From assembly GCF_013393905.1 (NCBI RefSeq), contig NZ_CP040272.1:2604001-2668000 (forward strand): a stretch of DNA of 64,000 nucleotides, read 5' to 3'. This stretch comes from Nostoc sp. C052. GTDB taxonomy: Bacteria; Cyanobacteriota; Cyanobacteriia; Cyanobacteriales; Nostocaceae. This document shows positions 9,369 through 17,597 of the stretch, piece after piece. The position numbers were made by a program, and so were the translations under genes. Position 1 is the first letter of the stretch. The number at the start of each line of letters is the position of its first letter. Under the pieces are notes generated by a model, which had not been told where the DNA came from, searched no databases, and saw only the letters and a program-made list of their open reading frames with translations.

Positions 9369-9607
9369 ATCGATTTTGGATTTGGGATTTTAGATTGATC
9401 CCATGTATAAATACTCTTTTTTAGATCAAGGATTTTAGATTTTTTATCGCTATCGCGTTTAAATTCGCTTGCCATCAGAAATTTTTAAGTTTTGGATTCT
9501 GGATTGAATAATTTAAAATCCAAAATTTAAAATCTAAAATTTTGTGATTCAGAATTTGGATTTTAGGAATTTTCATACCCATCGATAACTTCAGAGGGGA
9601 TAAATAA
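9369..9607. repeat. Low-complexity TTTGGATTTTAGATT-type repeats
   Basis: The gap before the cupin gene is filled with imperfect repeats of GGATTTTAGATT on one arm and AAAATCCAAAATTTAAAAT on the other, able to fold on themselves. Such sequence is widespread between genes in Nostoc-like genomes. A GAGGGG ribosome binding site for the cupin sits at its end. Confidence 0.6.
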
Positions 9608-10063
9608 ATGTACGCTACTCGTTGTGTAATTCCGGTGATCAAATCTCCCAAAGATTACCAAGTATATCGCATCAATCCCAACGACACTAATCGATTAGCA
9701 ATCATCTTTGATTCCACAAATGCTAATACTTCCTTGACTTGCTGTATAGAAATTTTTGATGTTGGTGGACAAACACCGCCAAATCGCCATCAGTGGGCGG
9801 TGGAAATGTTTTTTGTTCTCAAAGGAGAAGCGATCGCTATGTGTGACGGCAAGAGTGCCACAATCAAAGCTGGGGATAGTTTATTAGTACCTCCTACTGG
9901 AACTCATTTGATTAAAAACACTGGTTCTACTCGCTTGTACACTTTGACTGTTATGGTTCCCAATGAAGACTTTTCAGAATTGATTCGCAGTGGTATTCCG
10001 TCAGAGTTAGATGCAGAAGATATGGCAGTATTAGGAAGATTTAATGCTTTGATGCCCTGTTAA
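9608..10063 (+). CDS. Small cupin-domain protein, 151 aa
   Basis: A single conserved beta-barrel (cupin) domain is visible. NRHQWAVEMFFVLKGEA supplies the His/Glu metal ligands of motif 1, and GDSLLVPPTGTHLIKNTG supplies the motif 2 His. Metal-binding cupins of this size are dioxygenases, isomerases or ligand sensors. The gene follows the isochorismatase-fold hydrolase in the same direction with a strong GAGGGG ribosome binding site. The 240-base repeat-filled gap makes a shared transcript uncertain. Specific reaction unknown. Confidence 0.8.
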   Translation: MYATRCVIPVIKSPKDYQVYRINPNDTNRLAIIFDSTNANTSLTCCIEIFDVGGQTPPNRHQWAVEMFFVLKGEAIAMCDGKSATIKAGDSLLVPPTGTHLIKNTGSTRLYTLTVMVPNEDFSELIRSGIPSELDAEDMAVLGRFNALMPC

Positions 10064-10143
10064 AAATATTTGAAACCTCTATCTAAATCTCTCTCCACAA
10101 GCTACGGTGTAGGGAACATTCCAAATGTGTAAAAACATAATTT

Positions 10144-10267
10144 GTCATTGCGAGCGTAACGTAGTGAAGAGAAGCAATCGCAACATCTATACTTTCCGAT
10201 TGCTACCCTGCGGGAACGCCAAGGGCAAACAAAGCCCTTCGGGCATGGCTTCGTTTCGCGCAATGAC
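10144..10267. repeat. Interspersed palindromic repeat ending GTCATTGCG / CGCAATGAC
   Basis: A non-coding 124-bp unit is bounded by inverted GTCATTGCG and CGCAATGAC. Its interior carries GCCCTTCGGGC and CTGCGGGAACGCC hairpins, and similar GCTTCG/GGCATGG strings occur near 37690-37750. It looks like one of the short dispersed repeats common between cyanobacterial genes. Confidence 0.6.
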
Positions 10268-10362
10268 GATTCATTATTGCACTCAACCCAGAAGCGCTAT
10301 AAATTTCCTTAGAGGATGTTTGAAAAGTCCTCTTGTCGGTATCAAAAATTTTAGATCCCCCT

Positions 10363-10387
10363 AAATCCCCGTTCAAAACGGGGATTT
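10363..10387. terminator. GC-rich hairpin between convergent cupin and serine hydrolase genes
   Basis: AAATCCCCGTT pairs perfectly with AACGGGGATTT around a 3-base loop, followed on the plus strand by TTTGATT. It lies between the 3' ends of two convergent genes and could terminate both. The surrounding CCCCCTAAATCCCC / GGTTCCCCC text is also a common cyanobacterial repeat, so the hairpin may be repeat-derived. Confidence 0.5.
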
Positions 10388-10439
10388 TGATTCCGGTTCC
10401 CCCTTTTTTAACCCTTACAAGCATAATTACAAATTACTA

Positions 10440-11621
10440 TTATTTATTCTCAACAACATCTAGACCTGTCCTAGCTACTGATTTAATATCAACATTCTGA
10501 TTGTTTAGCAGCACTATTATGGTGGTATTTTGATGGGGTAAATATGCAAGCAATGTTACGAAGCCATAAGCTGTACCACTATGCCCAATTGCTGTTTCCA
10601 AAGGAGATGAGAACCGTTCTACACCCAACCCATAGCTATAGCCTTCGCCATTATCTCGAAATTTCAGCATTTCTTTCATCATCTTCGAGGAGAGTAAGGT
10701 TTTTTTGACAAATAATGCTTTAGCGAATTTGGCTAAATCCTCTGCTGTTGAAACTAATCCCCCATCTCCTAAACCATTGCCATCATTGACTTGGGCGTAG
10801 CTATCTAGCTTACCATCCTTATTGCGATCGCCATAACCTGTAGCTACTTCGCCAATTGCCGGTTCGCGCAGTTCTGTGAAGGTATGTTTTAATCCTAATG
10901 GTTTTAAAATCTGACTGCGGATTGCTTGGGCGAGAGTTCCTTTTGTGATATTTTCAACAATCAGTTCCAAAAGAATATAGTTGCAATCAGTATAAATAAA
11001 TTTTTCTCCAGGATTTGCCTGCGGTTCTTCCTGGTACATATACTGAATAGCTTCTCTGGCTGTCCAAGGCTGTGAGCGACTTCTTTTTGCAGTAGCTTGA
11101 ATAAACTCTTTTGTTTCTAGGTATTCAGCAACACCACTAGTATGGCTGAGCAGTTGACGAACTGTAATTTTGTCGCTGTTGACAATATGAGGACTGATGT
11201 CTGCTGGTAGGTAGGTTGCGATCGCCCGATCTAATTCTATCTTTCCTTGCTCCACTAATTTCAGCACAACCACCGCCATAAAAGTTTTACTCATGCTGGC
11301 AATAGAAAAGCCATCTGTGGGTTTCATCCGAGTTTTACTTGACAAGTCATCCACACCAGATGCTCCTAGCCAAGAACCTTTAGGTGTAATAATATACATG
11401 ACTGCACCAGGAATTCGCTGTTCTGCAACTATCTCATTTAAAAGGGTCTGTAGTTGAGAACTTTTTCCGACGGTGGAGGTAGGCATAACTTGTTTAGCAA
11501 GAGATTTTCCAATTACTCTCTGACTAATGTTATCACCCACTAAGTATCCTGCAAAACCAAGAGAAATTACAAAGACTGTTGCAAATAAAATTTTACTGAA
11601 AGCCAAAAATCTTAGGTTCAT
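10440..11621 (-). CDS. Beta-lactamase-fold serine hydrolase (DD-peptidase-like), exported
   Basis: The protein has the class C beta-lactamase/DD-peptidase active site: SMSK (SxxK) in SIASMSKTFMAV, YTD in FIYTDCNYILLE as the tyrosine motif, and HSGTAYG in place of KTG. I chose the ATG at 11621 rather than the open frame to 11705, because AGGAAGT precedes it and translation then begins MNLRFLAFSKILFATVFVIS, a signal-anchor or signal peptide. That gives 393 residues. Such enzymes act in the periplasm on cell-wall peptides or ester/amide substrates. No specific substrate can be deduced. It is convergent with the cupin gene and divergent from fdhD. Confidence 0.85.
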   Translation of the reverse strand: MNLRFLAFSKILFATVFVISLGFAGYLVGDNISQRVIGKSLAKQVMPTSTVGKSSQLQTLLNEIVAEQRIPGAVMYIITPKGSWLGASGVDDLSSKTRMKPTDGFSIASMSKTFMAVVVLKLVEQGKIELDRAIATYLPADISPHIVNSDKITVRQLLSHTSGVAEYLETKEFIQATAKRSRSQPWTAREAIQYMYQEEPQANPGEKFIYTDCNYILLELIVENITKGTLAQAIRSQILKPLGLKHTFTELREPAIGEVATGYGDRNKDGKLDSYAQVNDGNGLGDGGLVSTAEDLAKFAKALFVKKTLLSSKMMKEMLKFRDNGEGYSYGLGVERFSSPLETAIGHSGTAYGFVTLLAYLPHQNTTIIVLLNNQNVDIKSVARTGLDVVENK

Positions 11622-11764
11622 TTTACTTCCTAAACAGCAACCTAGCCGATCTAACTCAATAGCACAAAGTAGTTGGTGAGCATCAAACTGACACCTGATA
11701 TACAAATAGCATTACTCTGTTTCCAAATTAGTATCAAAATTTAAATTCACCAACTCCCAAAAAT

Positions 11765-12604
11765 ATGACAATGCCAACTAAAAGCAAAACCAAAGCCACT
11801 GTTTGGGTAATGGAAAAAGGTCAAGTACATCCTCGTTTAGATCATCTCACTACAGAAGAACCTTTGGAAATCCGTCTTGTTCCTTTGCAGAAGACGGTAG
11901 CTGTTACTATGCGGACACCAGGAGCAGATTTTGAACTAGCTGCTGGTTTCCTCTACAGTGAAGGAGTCGTTAGCCGCAGGGAAGATATTCGACGTATTAG
12001 CTACTGTGTAGATGAATCGGTAGATGGTGAGCAACGCCATAATATCGTAAATGTAGAACTGCGGGATGGGTTAATTCTAGATTTACAGCCTTTGGAGCGT
12101 CATTTTTATACTAGTAGCGCCTGTGGGGTGTGTGGTAAAGCTAGCCTTGAGGCTTTGCGTCTGCGGGGATTTCCGGTGATTCCTTCTGGCCCAACGGTAA
12201 CACCTGAAATTATATATAGCTTACCAGACAAGCTCCGGGCTGCTCAAAGTATCTTCACTGCTACAGGGGGTTTACACGCTGCGGCTCTCTTCGATGCTCA
12301 AGGACAACTGTTAAACCTATGGGAGGATGTTGGGCGACACAATGCTTTAGATAAATTGATTGGTACAGCTTTGCTCAGTGACGAGTTGCCTTTAAATAAT
12401 TGTATTGTCCTGGTTAGCGGACGCTCTAGTTTTGAGATTTTGCAAAAGTCTACAACTGCTGGAATTCCCATTGTCTGTTCTGTTTCCGCTCCTAGTAGTT
12501 TGGCGGTATCTGTCGCCAAAGAATTCGGGATTACCTTAATTGGATTTCTGCGCGGAGAACGGTTCAATATTTATACTGGTTTACAAAGAATAAACGCTAC
12601 TTAA
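11765..12604 (+). CDS. fdhD: FdhD, sulfurtransferase for formate dehydrogenase maturation
   Basis: FdhD passes sulfur from a cysteine desulfurase to the molybdenum cofactor of formate dehydrogenase-type enzymes. The diagnostic features are visible: MRTPGADFELAAGFLYSEGV near the N-terminus, the CxxC in SSACGVCGKASLE, and ATGGLHAAALFDAQG followed by WEDVGRHNALDKLIG. The 279-residue length is normal. An alternative ATG lies two codons downstream at 11771. No formate dehydrogenase or other molybdoenzyme is seen in this window, so its client must be elsewhere. Confidence 0.95.
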   Translation: MTMPTKSKTKATVWVMEKGQVHPRLDHLTTEEPLEIRLVPLQKTVAVTMRTPGADFELAAGFLYSEGVVSRREDIRRISYCVDESVDGEQRHNIVNVELRDGLILDLQPLERHFYTSSACGVCGKASLEALRLRGFPVIPSGPTVTPEIIYSLPDKLRAAQSIFTATGGLHAAALFDAQGQLLNLWEDVGRHNALDKLIGTALLSDELPLNNCIVLVSGRSSFEILQKSTTAGIPIVCSVSAPSSLAVSVAKEFGITLIGFLRGERFNIYTGLQRINAT

Positions 12605-13018
12605 GAACACGGTTTTTTAATGAAGAGTAACTTTTGTAGAGTGTGTTAAGCTCTTCCATATTTAAATTGCATCAGATGGCAGGCAAGATGCCTACCCCAC
12701 AAGAGTTATAAAACCTCGTTTCCAGCCTCCGGCTGGAAATGCAACTCAAAAGCGGCTCTGCCGCAAGTTCGAGAGGCGGAGCCTCAAAGACGAGCATTCC
12801 CAGTCTCCGACTGGGAACGAGGCAATCTAAAAGCTAGTTATAGACTTGCTTTCACGTTAAGTTGACACCAATGGCAAGATGTCCATCCCACAAGAGTTAT
12901 GTTTAATTCGATTATGCAAATTAGATATTTTTTAGCTTATCGTTGAGAGTACGACACCGTACTGACGAAGCAAAAGTTTTGTATTTTGTTTCATCGGAAT
13001 TATTTTACACCTCGAATG
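12605..13018. repeat. Intergenic region with several hairpin repeats
   Basis: The gap after fdhD holds dispersed repeats: a GGCAAGATGCCTACCCCACAAG unit near 12681, a TTCCAGCCTCCGGCTGGAA hairpin near 12720, a GAGGCGGAGCCTC hairpin near 12772, a CCCAGTCTCCGACTGGG hairpin near 12800, and a second GGCAAGATG/CCCACAAG copy near 12870. The same families recur at 27555-27835 and 58183-58273. No gene is seen. Confidence 0.7.
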
Positions 13019-13219
13019 CTATGGATCTTCAGGAAAAACCCATTTTGGCGGTTCCGTGATTTTTTTCCGCAGACGTTCTTGTGCCAACTCTAGCATTTTG
13101 TCTAAAGGAGTCTCTTCAATAAATTTTGCGGCTGCCTCTCTAAACTCGACATTGGGGCATTTATCTCCTAAAACACATCCGTTAACACAGGCTTGGGCGC
13201 AGTTAATCTTTTGCTCCAC
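13019..13219 (-). CDS. Conserved Cys-rich small protein, 66 aa
   Basis: This short protein starts at GTG (13219), with AGAGAGG placed about nine bases upstream. Four cysteines cluster in its first half, in CAQACVNGCVLGDKCPN, a spacing that could bind zinc or an iron-sulfur cluster (inference). The rest is a charged amphipathic helix (LDKMLELAQERLRKK) ending with PPKWVFPEDP. It resembles small hypothetical proteins I associate with cyanobacteria. It is divergent from mnmE, with some 190 bases between the starts. Function unknown. Confidence 0.75.
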   Translation of the reverse strand: MEQKINCAQACVNGCVLGDKCPNVEFREAAAKFIEETPLDKMLELAQERLRKKITEPPKWVFPEDP

Positions 13220-13406
13220 AGTAAATTCCTCTCTCTAAAAGTTATGAGTTATAATTTACGTCTCTAACTCTTCACTATCAGGTATAACCCTCCAGGTAAA
13301 TTTTACCTTGTCAAGTTGCCATCTCATTAGTCTAAATACCTCTCGTTCAGAAAGTTATGAGTTATTAAGTTATGATTTTTACTCCTAACTATTATTAAGG
13401 GCACTC

Positions 13407-14801
13407 ATGTCAGAACTCTTTGCTACTACTGGAACTATAGCCGCGATCGCTACTGCTGTTGTCCCCCAACAGGGTAGTGTTGGTATTGTGCGGGTGTCCG
13501 GTTCTCAAGCAATGGCTCTAGCCCAAAGTCTCTTTCATGCACCAGGGCGACAAGTTTGGGAAAGTCACCGGATTCTCTACGGTTACATTCGCCATCCCCA
13601 GACGCAACAATTAGTGGATGAAGCCCTGTTGCTGATTATGAAAGCACCTCGTTCTTACACCCGTGAAGATGTTGTGGAATTCCATTGCCACGGGGGAATT
13701 ATGGCAGTGCAGCAGGTATTACAATTGTGTTTGGAAAATGGGGCTAGACTCGCTCAACCTGGGGAATTTACTCTCCGCGCCTTTTTGAATGGAAGATTGG
13801 ATTTAACTCAAGCTGAAGGTATTGCTGATTTGGTGGGAGCTAAATCGCCCCAAGCTGCTCAAAGTGCCTTAGCTGGTTTACAAGGAAAATTAGCTCATCC
13901 GATTCGGCAGTTACGCGCTAACTGTTTGGATATTTTGGCAGAAATTGAAGCTCGGATTGATTTTGAGGAAGACTTGCCTCCGTTGGATCATAAGTTCATC
14001 ATATCAGAAATCGATAAAATTGCCGCAGAAATAACTAGATTATTGGAAACCAAAGACAAAGGTGAGTTGCTACGCACTGGTTTAAAAGTGGCAATTGTTG
14101 GGCGTCCGAATGTGGGTAAGTCGAGCTTATTGAACGCTTGGAGTCGTAGCGATCGCGCCATTGTGACTGATTTACCTGGTACAACCCGCGATGTGGTTGA
14201 ATCTCAGCTAGTTGTCGGGGGAATTCCTGTACAAGTGCTAGATACTGCGGGGATTCGGGAAACAACAGACCAAGTGGAAAAAATTGGCGTCGAGCGATCG
14301 CATCGTGCCGCTAATGCAGCTGATTTAGTCTTGCTGACTATCGATGCTTCCGCAGGTTGGACAGAAGGCGATCGAGAAATTTACGAAAAGGTGCAACACC
14401 GTCCGTTGATTCTTGTAATTAACAAAATCGATTTATTACAAGAAGAGGATAGAAAAAATATTGAATCTAAAATTCAAGTTGCGAAATCCAAAATTGTTAC
14501 AGCCGCAGCCCAAAATCAAGGTATTGATGCTTTAGAAATAGCAATTTTAGAGATAGCTCAATCTGGAAAAGTACAAGCGGCTGATATGGATTTAGCCATT
14601 AACCAAAGGCAGGCAGCAGCTTTAACTAAAGCAAAAATTTCTTTGGAACAGGTACAAGCAACAATTGCCCAGCAGTTCCCTCTTGACTTCTGGACAATTG
14701 ACTTAAGAGGTGCAATTCAAGCTTTAGGAGAAATTACCGGAGAAGAAGTAACGGAGTCAGTTTTAGAGAGAATTTTCAGCAAATTTTGTATTGGAAAGTA
14801 G
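13407..14801 (+). CDS. mnmE: MnmE (TrmE), tRNA U34 modification GTPase
   Basis: MnmE with MnmG installs the carboxymethylaminomethyl group on uridine 34 of certain tRNAs. The N-terminal formyl-THF-binding domain (TIAAIATAVVPQQGSVGIVR), the helical domain and the inserted G domain are all present. The G1 motif is GRPNVGKSS at about residues 231-239, with DLPGTTRD (G2), DTAG (G3) and NKID (G4). The C-terminus FCIGK carries the catalytic Cys of the CxGK motif. Length of 464 residues is standard. The CRISPR array starts 45 bases after the stop codon, so the gene may run into it, though array transcription is predicted from the other strand. Confidence 0.97.
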   Translation: MSELFATTGTIAAIATAVVPQQGSVGIVRVSGSQAMALAQSLFHAPGRQVWESHRILYGYIRHPQTQQLVDEALLLIMKAPRSYTREDVVEFHCHGGIMAVQQVLQLCLENGARLAQPGEFTLRAFLNGRLDLTQAEGIADLVGAKSPQAAQSALAGLQGKLAHPIRQLRANCLDILAEIEARIDFEEDLPPLDHKFIISEIDKIAAEITRLLETKDKGELLRTGLKVAIVGRPNVGKSSLLNAWSRSDRAIVTDLPGTTRDVVESQLVVGGIPVQVLDTAGIRETTDQVEKIGVERSHRAANAADLVLLTIDASAGWTEGDREIYEKVQHRPLILVINKIDLLQEEDRKNIESKIQVAKSKIVTAAAQNQGIDALEIAILEIAQSGKVQAADMDLAINQRQAAALTKAKISLEQVQATIAQQFPLDFWTIDLRGAIQALGEITGEEVTESVLERIFSKFCIGK

Positions 14802-14846
14802 TCTAGTTAAATTCTCAAGGAATCCCATTCAACGGCTGTTTTATTG

Positions 14847-16268
14847 GTTTCAATCGCTAATAAGGATTTTGTTGAATTGCAATTTGGCACAACTAGCTAC
14901 ACTGTGGCAACTTTACCCGATGCGTTTCAATCCCTAATAGGGATTTTGGTTAATTGCAATTACCTTCAATGGCGGTGATGATATCGGTGATGTGTTTCAA
15001 TCCCTAATAGGGATTTTGGTTAATTGCAATATTTCACTAATTAGTAGTGAGGCCTCAGTTATGAGTTCGGTTTCAATCCCTAATAGGGATTTTGGTTAAT
15101 TGCAATCAAGAGCGATCACATTTCAAAAACTAAGCTGCGTTTCAATCCCTAATAGGGATTTTGGTTAATTGCAATTTGGCAAGCATTTGTATAGCTATTC
15201 CCATAGCTAAACTGTTTAAGTTTCAATCCCTAATAGGGATTTTGGTTAATTGCAATTATACCTCACCTTCGTTAATATACTGCCACCAAAAATTACGTTT
15301 CAATCCCTAATAGGGATTTTGGTTAATTGCAATCCGAACCTACTACGATGGATGTCAATACTCAGAAAATATTGGTTTCAATCCCTAATAGGGATTTTGG
15401 TTAATTGCAATTACTAAATTGGTTAGGGTTCCGGTGTCTATTGCTGTTTCAATCCCTAATAGGGATTTTGGTTAATTGCAATGAGAAGGCACAAATGTAT
15501 AGTCAATATCATGAACGTTTCAATCCCTAATAGGGATTTTGGTTAATTGCAATTTAAGGAAATGTTATAAATACGTATAGATTGCTTGTTTCAATCCCTA
15601 ATAGGGATTTTGGTTAATTGCAATGGAATTATTTGATGGATTGTATGGATTGTTCAGAAGTTTCAATCCCTAATAGGGATTTTGGTTAATTGCAATCTAG
15701 CGAGTTCTCATACTTGCAAGATGGATATGAGGTTTCAATCCCTAATAGGGATTTTGGTTAATTGCAATATGAGGAGAAAGATTGCGAGTTAGCCGATCCC
15801 AACCGTTTCAATCCCTAATAGGGATTTTGGTTAATTGCAATTTCTTGTTTGAAACTGAAAAGATTGTGTATTTATGTTTCAATCCCTAATAGGGATTTTG
15901 GTTAATTGCAATTTAGGTTCCTTGTCCTTGTGTGTTCTAAGTTTAGGGTTTCAATCCCTAATAGGGATTTTGGTTAATTGCAATAAATTTACTGCACACC
16001 CTCCTTAAATGAATATTGAGTTTCAATCCCTAATAGGGATTTTGGTTAATTGCAATGATGTCCAAGTATTCTGCAATCCCTAATGTATGTGTTTCAATCC
16101 CTAATAGGGATTTTGGTTAATTGCAATGATAGCCGCATTGCTCTTAAAATGAAAATGCAAAGTTTCAATCCCTAATAGGGATTTTGGTTAATTGCAATGT
16201 TAAGCTATTTGATGGCATGCAGGGAAGGGATGTTTCAATCCCTAATAGGGATTTTGGTTAATTGCAAT
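14847..16268 (-). CRISPR. CRISPR array, 20 repeats and 19 spacers, read on minus strand
   Basis: The 37-base repeat begins GTTTCAATCCCTAATAGGG and ends GGTTAATTGCAAT on the plus strand. Nineteen copies appear identical; the copy at 14847-14883 has four mismatches. Read on the minus strand the repeat ends in ATTGAAAC, the usual 5' handle of crRNAs, and holds a CCCTATTAGGG hairpin. The degenerate copy is therefore the trailer end, and the leader lies above 16268. Spacers from the trailer run 40, 33, 39, 32, 44, 40, 41, then twelve of 33-36. The repeat style fits cyanobacterial type III/I-D arrays. No cas gene adjoins it; a type III-D effector operon lies about 24 kb away. Confidence 0.98.
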
Positions 16269-16546
16269 CGCGGCAGGCTGAAAGCCAAGCTATATTTAGT
16301 TTTCAAGGTGCGGTTGCGCGAATCTAGGGTAATCATAGCATTAGAAAATTCCTTTGGGAAGAGTTCGGGAAAGATTGAAGACTGAAACCCACTTTTTGTA
16401 AGCGTTTCAGACATTGCGCGGATGATGTTTGGGCAATTAATGGGGTGAAATGCTTGCTGGGGTTGGGATAGAAGCGCTTTTTTCGGACTGTGGAATTTGT
16501 ACACCTACCCTTCCGCGCATTGGATGTACAGAAATAGCTTCAAATC
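16269..16546 (-). promoter_or_regulatory. CRISPR leader region
   Basis: This is the region upstream of the array in its predicted direction of transcription, between the first repeat and the stop of the oxygenase gene. Read on the minus strand it ends with GCGCAACCGCACCTTGAAAA followed by CTAAATATAG just before the first repeat, which resembles leader ends I recall from other cyanobacterial arrays. The 89-codon frame on this strand (16235-16504) runs into the repeats and is not a gene. I did not pin down the promoter. Confidence 0.65.
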
Positions 16547-17593
16547 CTATAATAGCGATCGCTGCAATTCTGGAAAAACTTTAGACACCTTACTCAAAAC
16601 GTAATCACCATAGGTTCCGCGAAAATCATGAATGTTTGCTTGATCCCAGCGATCGGTATGATCATTTACCACGATATGATCTAATTTAATTGGCTTCACT
16701 TCGACATCAAAATTGGGATCGAAAAAGAAGGGGAACGAAAGGCGATGATTTCCCGACTGGTTTTGTACGCGATGAGGTGTAGAACGATATAAACCTGCTG
16801 TCATTTTCTCTAGCATATCGCCGATGTTGCACACAAAGGAACCGGGAACGGGAGGCGCAGCAACCCAATGTGACTTGGATTTAACTTGTAATCCGCCTGA
16901 GTTGTCTTGCTTGAGAATGGTCAGAACGCCATAATCAGTATGTTCGCCAACGCCCCATATCGGCTCACCATCTGACGGTGACAAGTTTGGAGGATAATTG
17001 AAGATGCGAAACAACACTAAGGGATCTGAGGTGTAACGGTCAGCAAAGTAGGATGCTTCCAATCCCAAACTTAGGGCAATACCAGTCATTAGAATATGTC
17101 CCAAGTTTGTCATTGCTTCCATATATTCAAGCACTGTTTCGCCAAATTGGGGGATGTTGGCGGGGAAGAGATTAGAACCATACATCTGAGTACCAGCTTG
17201 CACTAGTGGGTGTTCTTTTCCCTGTTCTGCACCAAAGTAAATACCTTCTTTCAAGTCGGGTTTACCGGATGTCAGTTCGCCACCAACGGGGAAATAACCT
17301 CGCCAGGCAATACCTGCTAAAGCCATGCGGATTTTCAGTTTAGTTTCTAAATCCTGGGCGAAAAACTGGCGGCTGATTTCTTCGAGTCTCTGCTGCAAAT
17401 TTTCGTCTACGCCATGCCCGATAATATAGAAAAAACCTGATTCTTGACACGCTTGGTTGATTTGTGATGCTACGGAATAGCGTAGACGCAAAGCGGCTTC
17501 TCGACAGAGATCGCCTTTTCCAGAAACCAAGGCGCTAATATCAATAATCGGGAGGTGTGAAAACTCTTTATCAGCAACTTGTAAATTAGTCAT
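16547..17593 (-). CDS. 2-oxoglutarate/Fe(II) oxygenase, isopenicillin N synthase-like
   Basis: The iron-binding HxD...H triad is seen in GEHTDYGVLTILKQD and STPHRVQNQSG, and the 2-oxoglutarate-binding RxS in NHRLSFPFFFDP. The N-terminus LPIIDISALVSG is the standard DIOX_N opening. The 348-residue length fits the isopenicillin N synthase/gibberellin oxidase family, which hydroxylates or desaturates small molecules. It starts four bases after the Omp85 gene stop, so the two are likely cotranscribed, though no functional link is obvious. Substrate unknown. Confidence 0.85.
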   Translation of the reverse strand: MTNLQVADKEFSHLPIIDISALVSGKGDLCREAALRLRYSVASQINQACQESGFFYIIGHGVDENLQQRLEEISRQFFAQDLETKLKIRMALAGIAWRGYFPVGGELTSGKPDLKEGIYFGAEQGKEHPLVQAGTQMYGSNLFPANIPQFGETVLEYMEAMTNLGHILMTGIALSLGLEASYFADRYTSDPLVLFRIFNYPPNLSPSDGEPIWGVGEHTDYGVLTILKQDNSGGLQVKSKSHWVAAPPVPGSFVCNIGDMLEKMTAGLYRSTPHRVQNQSGNHRLSFPFFFDPNFDVEVKPIKLDHIVVNDHTDRWDQANIHDFRGTYGDYVLSKVSKVFPELQRSLL

Positions 17594-17597
17594 ACTA

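Noticed and set aside
16235..16504. 89-codon minus-strand frame next to the CRISPR array
   Set aside because: It runs from the leader into the repeats; the region is better explained as the leader.
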